Positions 1-7,741 of a DNA stretch of 11,161 bases are shown in pieces. Under the pieces are notes generated by a model, which saw only the letters and a list, made by a program, of their open reading frames with translations, had not been told where the DNA came from and did not search any database. The position numbers and the translations under genes were made by a program. Source of the stretch: Acidimicrobiia bacterium (GTDB lineage: Bacteria > Actinomycetota > Acidimicrobiia > Acidimicrobiales > SZUA-35). The stretch covers positions 1-11,161 of the forward strand of contig JAOUGG010000031.1 in assembly GCA_029857855.1 (NCBI GenBank). The letters run 5' to 3'. Numbering within the stretch: position 1 is the first letter of the stretch; the number at the start of each line of letters is the position of its first letter.

Positions 1-941
1 TGGCACCGCTGGGTTACAGCGCCGCGAACCGGCCGAAGGAAGCCGAGAAGCTCCGCGCCGCATCCGCCGTCGGTCAGATCGCCTTGATGGCGACCTACAA
101 GGGTCACCTGGCGTCCAACGGTCTGACGGCCGGTCAGGTGCTGCTCGCACCGACCGACATGTGGTATCGGAATCGGTATCTGAAGAGCCGGGGCACGCTT
201 CAGGCGCTGCTGGAGGCCGGGGTCGTGCCCGTGATCAACGAGAACGACGCCGTCGCCGACGACGAGATCCGCTTCGGCGACAACGACCGCCTGGCTGCAC
301 TCGTGGCCCATCTGATCGACGCCGACCGGCTGGTTCTGCTGACCGACACCGCCGGAGTGTTCACCGCCGATCCCCGTCACGATGACAACGCCTCGCTCAT
401 CGAAGAGGTACTGGAGATCGACCAGCATCTGGAGAAGGTCGTCGGTGGTCCCGGCAGTGCCCTGGGGCGCGGCGGTATGGCATCGAAGCTCGCGGCGGCT
501 AAGATCGCCGCCTGGTCCGGCGTGGAGACCACGATCGCCCAGTCCGACCGACCGAACGTCCTGCTCGACGCCGTCTCCGGAGAACCCGGTGTCGGAACCG
601 TGTTTCGCGCCCACAAACAACGACTGCCGGCCCGCAAATTGTGGATCGCCTTCGCACTTCCCGCGTCCGGTCGGATCATCGTCGACGGAGGGGCCCGCCG
701 GGCCGTCGAGATCAACCAGCGATCGCTCCTGGCCGCCGGCATCATCAAGGCCGACGGGGACTTCGCGGCCGATGTCGCTGTCGAGGTGTTCGACGAGCGG
801 GGCAACCTGTTTGCCAAGGGACTGACCCGCTGGGACAGTCAGCAGATCGGGGTGCACGCCGGCTCGACGAGCGATGTGTTCCCCCCGAACCTCCCCGAGG
901 AGGTCATTCACCGCGATGATCTGGTGATGCTGCCGTCCTGA
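1..941 (+). CDS. proB: Glutamate 5-kinase, 5' end cut off by the window
   Basis: Catalyses ATP-dependent phosphorylation of L-glutamate to glutamyl-5-phosphate, the first and usually proline-inhibited step of proline synthesis in the cytoplasm. The frame is open from base 3 and ends in TGA at 939-941, giving 312 visible residues. By comparison with the 367-residue E. coli enzyme, about 55-60 N-terminal residues lie outside the window. Seen in the sequence: the SAVGQ segment, INENDAV (glutamate-binding loop), the GDND motif, LLTDTAGVFTADPR, and ALGRGGMASK with the conserved lysine, all of the amino-acid-kinase fold. A C-terminal PUA domain follows, from about ARKLWIAFALP to HRDDLVML, so this is the two-domain form. 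The TTG at 84 and ATG at 87 are internal codons, not starts, because homology continues upstream of them. proA is not adjacent. The gene converges on the GGDEF-EAL gene with a 13-bp gap. Identification is very secure. Confidence 0.96.
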   Translation, partial: APLGYSAANRPKEAEKLRAASAVGQIALMATYKGHLASNGLTAGQVLLAPTDMWYRNRYLKSRGTLQALLEAGVVPVINENDAVADDEIRFGDNDRLAALVAHLIDADRLVLLTDTAGVFTADPRHDDNASLIEEVLEIDQHLEKVVGGPGSALGRGGMASKLAAAKIAAWSGVETTIAQSDRPNVLLDAVSGEPGVGTVFRAHKQRLPARKLWIAFALPASGRIIVDGGARRAVEINQRSLLAAGIIKADGDFAADVAVEVFDERGNLFAKGLTRWDSQQIGVHAGSTSDVFPPNLPEEVIHRDDLVMLPS

Positions 942-964
942 CGCGGATCGGCGGTCAGGACGGC
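932..964. terminator. Bidirectional terminator hairpin between convergent genes
   Basis: GCCGTCCTGAC at 932-942 and GTCAGGACGGC at 954-964 are perfect 11-bp inverted arms around an 11-nt loop. The left arm contains the proB stop (939-941) and the right arm contains the stop of the minus-strand GGDEF-EAL gene (957-955). The hairpin forms identically in both transcripts. Neither side has a T-tract, as is common in high-GC actinobacteria, so the terminator role is inferred from position and symmetry. Confidence 0.65.
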
Positions 965-3663
965 TGGGACGTGGCCGGCAGCGGGCCCGCCAGCCCGAGC
1001 CAGATTGACTCCGACGCCGGAGCGGGCCTTCCGAACAGGTAGCCCTGCAACAGATCGGCTCCGGTCTCTGCCAGTCGTTCCGCCTGCTCGTCAGTTTCGA
1101 TTCCCTCGGCGACGACCTCGACGTCGAGCAGGTGACCGATGTCGACGATGAGTTTCACGAGCGATGTCGACGAATCGTCCTTGGTGAACGAACGGTCGAT
1201 CTTGAGAATGTCCATCGGCAGACTCTTCAGGTGGGCCAGCGAGGTGAAACCGGTGCCGAAGTCGTCGATCGCGACCTTGACCCCCTCGGACTGCAGCATG
1301 GTCAGCCTGCCGGCGGCCGACGGCAGGTCGTCGAGAAGCGAACTCTCGGTGATCTCGATCACGAGCCTTCCCGGGTCGATGCCATACTCCCGGAACGGGC
1401 GCAGCACCTCCTGCACGAACGACGGGGAGTTCAGGTGTCGTCCTGACACGTTGACGCTGATGGTGAGACCGTCATTGATTCGTGCGGCCTCCCATTTCAC
1501 CAGTTGCTGCGCCGTGGCCCGCAACACCCAGTTGTCGATCTCGAGGATCAGGTCACTCTCCTCGGCGTGGGGGATGAACGCCGCCGGTGGTTCGAGCCCC
1601 AAGCCGGGCCGGTCCCAACGGATCAACGATTCGACGCCTTTGCACCGGCCGGTTCGGGGATCGATGAGTGGCTGGTAGTGGAGCACGAACTCGTCGTCGC
1701 TGATCGCCTTCCTCACAGCATGCTCGAAGTCGGCCTTCGCCGCCACCGAGGCTCGGAGCTCTTTGGTGCAGAACTCAACCCCGCCCTTGCCTCGCTGTTT
1801 GACCTGGTCGACGGCGAGATCCGCATCGTGCAGGAGATCGGCGGCGTCGCCGCCGGCACCGCTGCTCAAGGCGATGCCCACGCTCACGCCGATGGTCAGC
1901 GAAGCCCCGTCGATAACCATCGGCTGTTGGAGCACCTCGATGATCCGCTCGGCCAGGTCGAGCGCCCTCGCTGCGTCCTCGACGGGCTCGGCGATGATGA
2001 CGAACTCGTCGCCGCCGAGACGACCGACGTGGTCTCCGGCCCGGACGCTCGCGGAGAGCCGCCGAGCGATGATCTGCAGAACGAGGTCACCGGCCGAGTG
2101 CCCGCGGTGGTCGTTGATGTCCTTGAACCAGTCGAGGTCGCACAACAGGACGGCGAGCGTGGTCCCGGTGCGTTCGGTCCGGGCCAGGCCCTGCTCCAGG
2201 CGGGCCATGGCGGCCCGGCGATTCGACAGCTGGGTCAATCCGTCGTGGGTCGCCTCGTAGGTCATCCGACGACGGAAGTCTTCCCGCTCGGACAGCGACG
2301 AGGCGAGTGTTCGCACCGCACGCTGTAGCGAGGCACCGAGTTCGCCAAGAATCGGTTGGGCGAGCGACGAGTGGCCGAGGTCGCCGGCCGCCAGTGCCGT
2401 GGCCTGGCGCTCGGCCAACTTCAGCTGGTCGGCTGCCTCGTTGATGGCCGATGTGGCCTGCCGGATTTCAACCGGTCCGGTCAGCGGAACGGGATCCGCA
2501 TCAGTGTGGCCGTCGCGAACCTGCTGGGCCCGCAGTGCCAGATTGGAGATCGGCGCCAGCAACGATCGGTAGGCGAACCAGGCGAGCAGGGTCGTGCTGA
2601 GAATGAGAAGGGTGAGTGAACCCAGGGCCTGTTGGTTCCGGCGGATCGCTGCGGCCTGCAGCGCGGCGCTGGCCTGGAGTGCATCGGCCCCGGCGCTGTT
2701 GACGAGGATGAGATACAGATCCGTGGCCCCCGACGTGATGCGCAGCGACTCGTTGACCGGTCCGATCACCAGGGCCGGACTTCCCGCCGCGGCGCCGGTG
2801 TCGGAGACGATGGCCAGTAGCCGGGCGGTGGACTCCTCGTAGATCTCTATCTCCGGTGAACGACTCATGAGCTGGAGGGTGGATTCCACAGCCGAGCCGG
2901 CCGGACCGATGCGGTCGATGTCGTTCAGTGCCTGTCGGCGGGTGCTCTGCTCGATGATAAGAGGACCGAGCGTGTCGCCGAGCCCGCTCTGCCCCGCGAA
3001 CTGGAGGGCGAAGAAGTAGTTGATCTCAGCCGAGAGCGCCTGACGGGCGGTCGCCGTCGCCTCGAGGACTCGGATAGTCGAGATCAGCCGACCTCCGTCG
3101 TTGAGGTTGCCGGCGTTCGTCATCAGCCGGTTCATGACGAGATCGCTTTCGTTGGCCACGAGAGCTTCGACATCACCGTAGGCACCGCTGATGTCCAGTG
3201 TCGAGCCATCAGGGCTGATCCGTACCTGGTCGATCGCCTCGCTCACGTTGGCGAGCTGGAGGTTGGTGATGAGGTAGTCGACCCGTTCGGTGGATTCGGC
3301 CATTTCCTGGTCGACGTCGACCGCACCGATGGCGTCGATCGCCAGAGAGTCGAACGGCAACACGTTGAGCCACGACCTTGCGATTCGCCAGTTCCGCTCC
3401 TCGAGCATCGAGATTCGAAGATCGGTGAGGAGCACGAGGCGGGTCACATCATCGGCGACCAGTTCGACGTCGCGCTTCTCGGTTCGAGCCTGGCCCGCCT
3501 CGAGAACGACCAGGAAGCCCGATGCCACCAGTGGGACGAGGGCGAGAACGAGTACGACGGCACTCAGCCGATAGCGGGGCCCGCCTTCGGTCGGTCTCTT
3601 GGCGGGGCGCTCGGCGTCGTCGAGCTTCCGTTCGACCCGACGGCGCGATGATGCTGGAGCCAT
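955..3663 (-). CDS. Membrane-bound HAMP-GGDEF-EAL c-di-GMP enzyme
   Basis: A 902-residue predicted c-di-GMP synthase/phosphodiesterase. Order of parts: basic cytoplasmic N-terminus (1-33), membrane segment about 34-56, an all-helical extracytoplasmic region about 57-345 that I do not recognise (possibly a NIT-like sensor), membrane segment about 347-366, HAMP-like linker about 367-420, GGDEF domain about 468-632, EAL domain about 640-890. The GGDEF motif is intact (550-554), with an RxxD inhibitory site (R541-D544) five residues before it, so product-inhibited cyclase activity is expected. In the EAL domain the signature reads ESL (E678), but the metal and catalytic residues are present: N738, E770, D800-D801 (DDFGTG), K821, E853 (EGIET) and Q873 (QGYLFGRP). 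Both activities therefore look possible and the net direction cannot be read from sequence. The ATG at 3663 lacks a clear Shine-Dalgarno and is abutted by an inverted repeat. It lies 79 bp after pspA. Confidence 0.93.
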   Translation of the reverse strand: MAPASSRRRVERKLDDAERPAKRPTEGGPRYRLSAVVLVLALVPLVASGFLVVLEAGQARTEKRDVELVADDVTRLVLLTDLRISMLEERNWRIARSWLNVLPFDSLAIDAIGAVDVDQEMAESTERVDYLITNLQLANVSEAIDQVRISPDGSTLDISGAYGDVEALVANESDLVMNRLMTNAGNLNDGGRLISTIRVLEATATARQALSAEINYFFALQFAGQSGLGDTLGPLIIEQSTRRQALNDIDRIGPAGSAVESTLQLMSRSPEIEIYEESTARLLAIVSDTGAAAGSPALVIGPVNESLRITSGATDLYLILVNSAGADALQASAALQAAAIRRNQQALGSLTLLILSTTLLAWFAYRSLLAPISNLALRAQQVRDGHTDADPVPLTGPVEIRQATSAINEAADQLKLAERQATALAAGDLGHSSLAQPILGELGASLQRAVRTLASSLSEREDFRRRMTYEATHDGLTQLSNRRAAMARLEQGLARTERTGTTLAVLLCDLDWFKDINDHRGHSAGDLVLQIIARRLSASVRAGDHVGRLGGDEFVIIAEPVEDAARALDLAERIIEVLQQPMVIDGASLTIGVSVGIALSSGAGGDAADLLHDADLAVDQVKQRGKGGVEFCTKELRASVAAKADFEHAVRKAISDDEFVLHYQPLIDPRTGRCKGVESLIRWDRPGLGLEPPAAFIPHAEESDLILEIDNWVLRATAQQLVKWEAARINDGLTISVNVSGRHLNSPSFVQEVLRPFREYGIDPGRLVIEITESSLLDDLPSAAGRLTMLQSEGVKVAIDDFGTGFTSLAHLKSLPMDILKIDRSFTKDDSSTSLVKLIVDIGHLLDVEVVAEGIETDEQAERLAETGADLLQGYLFGRPAPASESIWLGLAGPLPATSQPS

Positions 3664-3684
3664 AATCGGCTATCGACGCCGATT
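3664..3684 (-). promoter_or_regulatory. Inverted repeat directly upstream of the GGDEF-EAL start
   Basis: AATCGGC (3664-3670) and GCCGATT (3678-3684) form a perfect 7-bp inverted repeat with a 7-nt spacer. It ends exactly at the base before the ATG at 3663. In the mRNA it can fold into a hairpin that occupies the ribosome-binding region, where no Shine-Dalgarno is visible. In DNA it could be an operator. The symmetry is seen directly; the role is inferred. Confidence 0.45.
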
Positions 3685-3702
3685 CTGCATCCGTTGAGCA
3701 CC

Positions 3703-3732
3703 ATAATATGGGCAATCCCGCCCACGGTGGGC
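3703..3732 (-). promoter_or_regulatory. Candidate promoter and alternating hairpins before the GGDEF-EAL gene
   Basis: On the minus strand TATTAT (3708-3703) fits an actinobacterial -10 (TAnnnT) and would start transcription near 3696, about 33 nt before the ATG. No good -35 is present. Just upstream, three alternating arms on the plus strand, TGGGC (3709-3713), GCCCA (3720-3724) and TGGGC (3728-3732), allow two mutually exclusive 5-bp hairpins. The outer one follows the pspA stop by 10 nt and could act as a weak terminator or attenuator. All roles are inferred. Confidence 0.3.
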
Positions 3733-3742
3733 TGCGGCGAGT

Positions 3743-4543
3743 TTACGCTTCGCCCTCCGCCGTCTGCGGCTGCGACTCCGGTTGAGCCTGGTCGATCGGC
3801 ACCTCGGCGACCGCAGGAGCCTCCTCGAGCCCGAGCTGGGCCCTGATCTCGCTGAGCCGGCTCTGAGCCTCGACGTTCAGTGAGGCCTGCTCGACCTCCA
3901 GCATGCGACCCTCGACGGAGTTCTCCTGGAGCTCGGCGTGGCCCTTGGCCTTGGCGTACCGCTGTTCGACCTTGTTGCGGACCTCCTCGAACGAGGGGAC
4001 GTCCTGGCCGACCTGCTCGGTGAGCGAGGCCATCGCCCCGTTGAGCTGCTCCTGCATCTTGGCCTGATCGAGCTGGGACAGCAGCTTCTGGCGCTCCGCC
4101 AGCTTCTTCTGCAGCATCGACGAGTTCTGGTTGACGGCCTGCTTGGCCTGGTCGGACGCCTGCGACGCCTGGAGGTGAAGCGACTTGAGGTCCTCGACCT
4201 CCCGCTCGAGCGCGATCATGCGGTTGGCGAACGACTCCGCCGTCTGCGTGTACTGCAGCATCTTCTCCTGATCGCCCCGCTTCTGGGCGTCGTCGGCCAT
4301 CATCACCGCCTGCCGGGCGTTGGCGCCGACCTTTTCGTAGTCTTCCAAGACCCGGTTCAGCTTGATTTCGGTCTGCTTCTGATGGGCGATGACGTTGGCC
4401 GCCTGCTCCTTCAGCTGACGGTGCTGATTCTGCGCTTCCTGGATCGCCTGCTCGAGCTGGATCTTCGGATCGGCTCGAGCCTCGAAATCGCCGGACAGCT
4501 TGGCAGCCATGTAGTTCCACCAACGACGGATCAACTTAATCAT
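3743..4543 (-). CDS. pspA: PspA/IM30 family envelope-stress protein
   Basis: A 266-residue member of the PspA/Vipp1 family, peripheral inner-membrane proteins of the ESCRT-III superfamily that polymerise on and protect or remodel stressed membranes. Residues 1-21 (MIKLIRRWWNYMAAKLSGDF...) look like the membrane-binding amphipathic helix. About 22-240 is heptad-rich coiled coil with family blocks ADPKIQLEQAIQEAQ, KLLSQLDQAKMQEQL, VRNKVEQRYAKAKG and SVEGRMLEVEQA. The tail is acidic and Pro/Gln-rich. It closely resembles the mycobacterial 35-kDa antigen type (Rv2744c) as I recall that sequence. No clgR, pspM, PspC or PspF gene is nearby. Its ATG (4543-4541) overlaps the murJ stop (4542-4540) as ATGA and has no Shine-Dalgarno, so translation is probably coupled to murJ. 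Family assignment is secure; function in this operon is inferred. Confidence 0.94.
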   Translation of the reverse strand: MIKLIRRWWNYMAAKLSGDFEARADPKIQLEQAIQEAQNQHRQLKEQAANVIAHQKQTEIKLNRVLEDYEKVGANARQAVMMADDAQKRGDQEKMLQYTQTAESFANRMIALEREVEDLKSLHLQASQASDQAKQAVNQNSSMLQKKLAERQKLLSQLDQAKMQEQLNGAMASLTEQVGQDVPSFEEVRNKVEQRYAKAKGHAELQENSVEGRMLEVEQASLNVEAQSRLSEIRAQLGLEEAPAVAEVPIDQAQPESQPQTAEGEA

Positions 4544-6198
4544 GCAGATGATCGTAGTCGAGAGGTGGGCTTGATCCCCTGAATCCAGAGCAATGATCCG
4601 TAGACGCCGAGCCCGATCAACGCGGTCACGATCGCGTCGACGGGGGAGGGGAGCGGGACCAGCGTCGCCATGAACATGGCGGCGCCGGCTCCGACTCCGG
4701 CGATGAACACATTGAGGCCCCAGTCCGACGACACCGCACCGGCTCCGGCGCCACCAAGACGGCTACGGAGCCTGACACGCAGCAAGGTCCATTCGACCCA
4801 GGCGGCGATCGACGATCCGAGCCCGATCCCGACCACACCCAGATGCGGTGTCACACCGGCGAGCGCTCGGCGGGACTCCGGCACCTGCTCCCAGGCAGGC
4901 CAATGGGGGAATGCATCGAATTCGACGATCGACGTCCCTTCGAAGGTCAACCAGTCGAGCTGCAACATCAGCAGATAGCTTGCGGCCACGCTGATCATCA
5001 CTCGCACCAGCGCGATCCGGGCCGGACCGCGGACGTCGCCCAGGCTGTAAAGCGTGTTCTGGGTCACCCGAGCGGTGATGGCGGCGGGAAGACCGATGGC
5101 CATGGCCATGAGCAGATAGCCGATCACGAGGATGCCCGCAGGGTCGGTCAGACCTCGACTGAGCAGCCGGGAGATCCAGCCGTAGAGCGCATCGGTCCAG
5201 GTCGGTCCCGCGGCCAGGTAGGCGGCGGTGACGAAGCCGGCGGGCACCACGGTTTTGCGAAGGGCGGGGGTGATCCGGGCCGCCAAGGCGTTCAGCTGTT
5301 CGGACCGTCGCGACATTTCCGCCAGTTCGGCGGCGGCCACGCTGAATCCGAACAGCGAGATCGGCGTGACGTAGAGGGGCAGCGCGTAGAGATAGAACGA
5401 GGCGGCGCCGCCGACGAGGAGGGTCAGGAAGAAGGTGTCGACGAAGCTCGAAACCTGCACCACGCCGCGGGCCCCGACGGCCGGAAGGAACCGCCGGATG
5501 ACGTCGTTGACGAGGCCGTCACGCCGGAGCGACGGTCGCAACGAGGGGACGAAGCCCCGCACCCGCGGAATCTGAATGGCGACCTGGAGCAGCCCCCCGA
5601 TAACGACCGCCCAAGCCAGCAGCACCGCGCCGTCGGCCATCGACAGCGCGGCGGCCGCGGCCACGACGAGGGCGATGATTTGAGCGAGATTCCAGAGGAC
5701 CGGCGCCGCATAGGAGAGGAAGAAACTTCGGTGGCTGTTGAGCACGCCGAGGCACCAGGCCGAGATCACCAGGAAACCGATCCCGATCGTTGTGACACGG
5801 AACAGCTCGATGGTGAGCTCGTAGCGGGCCGGGTCCGATTCCCAGTCCGTGAACAGCCACACCAACGGTCGAGCGGCGAGCACGACGATGAGCACGATGA
5901 CCCCGGTCACCAGCGCAAGTATCGAGAGCACCGCGCCGGCCAGCGCACTGGCCCGCTTCTCGTCACCCTCCTCCACTAGCCGGGCGTACACCGGAATGAA
6001 CGATGCCGACAGCGACCCCTCGCCGAGCAGGTTCTGCAGTAGGTTCGGCACCCGCATGGCGAAGCTGAACGAGTCGGCGGCCGAGCCGGAGCCGAGAACG
6101 ACGCCGATCACCACCGTGCGAACGATGCCTGCGATACGGGAGAGGAAGATTCCGGCGGCGACGAGATTCGACCCGCTGGTGGCCGGCTTCTGGCTCAC
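4540..6198 (-). CDS. murJ: MurJ/MviN-family lipid II flippase-like membrane protein
   Basis: A 552-residue polytopic membrane protein of the MurJ/MviN (MOP exporter) family, which moves lipid II across the cytoplasmic membrane. The N-terminal signature is clear: SRIAGIVRTVVIG, ADSFSFAMRVPNLLQNLLGEGSL and FIPVYARL. About 12-14 hydrophobic segments follow. By alignment with E. coli MurJ, R21, R27 and D42 match R18, R24 and D39. Q55 and P273 stand where E. coli has R52 and R270 (YADRLMEFP versus YALPLYVTP), so the central cavity differs. Other actinobacterial members may share part of this, so it could be a lineage form or a paralogue with another substrate. The GTG start at 6198 overlaps the stop of the upstream ATPase gene (6197-6195) as GTGA. 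The frame runs 100 codons further upstream, but that part is Arg-rich antisense-like sequence inside the ATPase gene, with no homology. The gene ends in an ATGA overlap with pspA. Confidence 0.87.
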   Translation of the reverse strand: MSQKPATSGSNLVAAGIFLSRIAGIVRTVVIGVVLGSGSAADSFSFAMRVPNLLQNLLGEGSLSASFIPVYARLVEEGDEKRASALAGAVLSILALVTGVIVLIVVLAARPLVWLFTDWESDPARYELTIELFRVTTIGIGFLVISAWCLGVLNSHRSFFLSYAAPVLWNLAQIIALVVAAAAALSMADGAVLLAWAVVIGGLLQVAIQIPRVRGFVPSLRPSLRRDGLVNDVIRRFLPAVGARGVVQVSSFVDTFFLTLLVGGAASFYLYALPLYVTPISLFGFSVAAAELAEMSRRSEQLNALAARITPALRKTVVPAGFVTAAYLAAGPTWTDALYGWISRLLSRGLTDPAGILVIGYLLMAMAIGLPAAITARVTQNTLYSLGDVRGPARIALVRVMISVAASYLLMLQLDWLTFEGTSIVEFDAFPHWPAWEQVPESRRALAGVTPHLGVVGIGLGSSIAAWVEWTLLRVRLRSRLGGAGAGAVSSDWGLNVFIAGVGAGAAMFMATLVPLPSPVDAIVTALIGLGVYGSLLWIQGIKPTSRLRSSA

Positions 6199-7730
6199 GC
6201 CGACGTATCGCCTCCGGGGCCGTCGCCGGGATCGCCTGATGTTTCCCCGTCGTTCGACGTCGCCGCCTCGTCCGCGGTCCGTCGGGGCGGGTGACGTTCT
6301 CCGGACTGGCGTGCTTCCCGGTCGGCCTCCGTGGGAACCGATGCGATATCGGCGGCTTCCAGCTTGGTCAACTGCTCGTCGGACGGGTTGTCGACGTCGA
6401 CGAGACGCTGGGCGTGGCGGGACACGGCGGCCTCGAACAGGTTGCGGGCAAGGCGACCGTTGCCGAAACCCCGCCCGCGCTCGTGGGACGCGAACCATAT
6501 CCCGGCCGCCTCCTTGGCCTCATCGGTCAGGTCATAGGTTCCCTTGGCGGCGATGAGCAGTAGGATCTCGACCAGTTCGGCGTCGGAGTAGTCGGGGAAG
6601 TAGATCGTCTTGGGGAAGCGGCTCTGAAAACCGGGGTTCGTCGCGACCAGCTCCGCCATCTCCTTCGGATACCCGGCGAGGATCACGACCATCGAATCCC
6701 GGCGGTCCTCGACGTTCTTGACCACGGCGTCGATGGCCTCCCGCCCGAAGTCCTTTTCACCGCCGCGGGTCAGGGAGTACGCCTCGTCGATCAGCAGCAC
6801 GCCGCCATCGGCCTTGTCGAACACCTCGGCGACCTTGGTGGCGGTTTGGCCGACGAACCCGGCGACCAGACCAGCCCTGTCGACCTCGACGAGTTGACCT
6901 CGCTCGACGACGCCGAGTGACCGATAGATGCGGGCCAGCAGCCGGCCGACGGTTGTCTTGCCGGTGCCGGGATTACCGCTGAAGATGAGGTGGTTGTTGG
7001 AGTCGACGATGGGCAGATCCCGCTCCTGACGCAGCTTCTGGATCCGGAGCAGGGCCGAAAGCAGCCGCACCTCCTCCTTGACCTCGTCGAGGCCGATCAG
7101 GTCGTCGAGTTCGGCGAGGACATCTTCCAACGGTTCGGGCGGCTCGATCGGGGCTTCGGCCTCGGGATCGACGGATTCGGGGTCGGTGGCACCCGCATCG
7201 GTCGTCGTCGGGGGTCCCTCGGTGGCCACGGTCGGGGCGTTCGATCGTTCACCGGGGAGCGCCGCCATCAACAGCCGCTGAAACTCGACAAGGGAGCGCA
7301 GCTCGTCGTCGGACGGGTACTGGTCGAGCGACACCACCGTGTGGGCCAGCGTCATCGCCTCGTCGTAGTACAGGCGGGCGAGTGAGCTGCCCCGCTTCAG
7401 GTCGACCTGGCGCAGAGTCTCGAACAGATCGGACGGTTTCGACAACCAGCTGCGCTTGCCGTCGACCAGATCGTTGCGACGCATGGCATCGGGTGTGACG
7501 ACTCCGGGGAGGAGGTCGTGGTGGGCGAAGGCGGCGACCATGGCCCAGAGTTCGTCGTCGGTGTGGCGCTCGTCGACATCGACAAAGGCGGCGGTGAGGT
7601 TGAAGGCCTCGACGATGCTGTCGCGTTCAAGCTTGTCGGCATCGACACTGGTGCCGCTGGCCGCCTGCCTGAGCGCCTGGCCGATGAGGCGGGAAAACCG
7701 ATCGACCGCTTTGGTGAGTCCTCTGTCCAT
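6195..7730 (-). CDS. CbbX/SpoVK-type AAA+ ATPase with helical N-terminal region
   Basis: A 511-residue AAA+ ATPase. The C-terminal half is of the CbbX/SpoVK/EccA-like class that remodels protein complexes. Motifs: Walker A GNPGTGKTT (252-260), pore-loop-like GFVGQTA (291-297), Walker B VLLIDEAY (311-318), sensor-1 region ILAGY (350-354), arginine-finger candidate R371 in NPGFQSRFP, and sensor-2-like GNGRLARNLFE (423-433). Residues 1-160 are helical and contain AFVDVDERHTDDELWAMVAAF (43-63 region), which faintly resembles a TerB-like fold; this is tentative. An acidic, Pro/Thr-rich linker (about 161-205) joins the two halves, and residues 465-511 are a disordered hydrophilic tail. The ATG at 7730 is the most upstream usable start and has no clear Shine-Dalgarno. 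It is the first gene of the block and overlaps murJ by 4 bases, so its product probably serves MurJ, PspA or both. The substrate is unknown. Confidence 0.9.
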   Translation of the reverse strand: MDRGLTKAVDRFSRLIGQALRQAASGTSVDADKLERDSIVEAFNLTAAFVDVDERHTDDELWAMVAAFAHHDLLPGVVTPDAMRRNDLVDGKRSWLSKPSDLFETLRQVDLKRGSSLARLYYDEAMTLAHTVVSLDQYPSDDELRSLVEFQRLLMAALPGERSNAPTVATEGPPTTTDAGATDPESVDPEAEAPIEPPEPLEDVLAELDDLIGLDEVKEEVRLLSALLRIQKLRQERDLPIVDSNNHLIFSGNPGTGKTTVGRLLARIYRSLGVVERGQLVEVDRAGLVAGFVGQTATKVAEVFDKADGGVLLIDEAYSLTRGGEKDFGREAIDAVVKNVEDRRDSMVVILAGYPKEMAELVATNPGFQSRFPKTIYFPDYSDAELVEILLLIAAKGTYDLTDEAKEAAGIWFASHERGRGFGNGRLARNLFEAAVSRHAQRLVDVDNPSDEQLTKLEAADIASVPTEADREARQSGERHPPRRTADEAATSNDGETSGDPGDGPGGDTSA

Positions 7731-7741
7731 CCGGCTGCTTC

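Noticed and set aside
3564..4523. 319-codon frame overlapping pspA on the same strand
   Set aside because: Gly/Arg/Ala-rich frame shadow of pspA that also runs through the intergenic gap; PspA in the other frame matches its family along its whole length.
4843..5979. 378-codon plus-strand frame antisense to murJ
   Set aside because: Very rich in Gly, Arg, Asp, Gln and His with no hydrophobic core; it is the reverse complement of a membrane-protein gene.
6199..6498. A 100-codon upstream extension of the MurJ frame
   Set aside because: It lies inside the ATPase gene, is Arg/Pro-rich with no family similarity, and the GTG at 6198 gives a clean GTGA overlap and the normal MurJ N-terminus.
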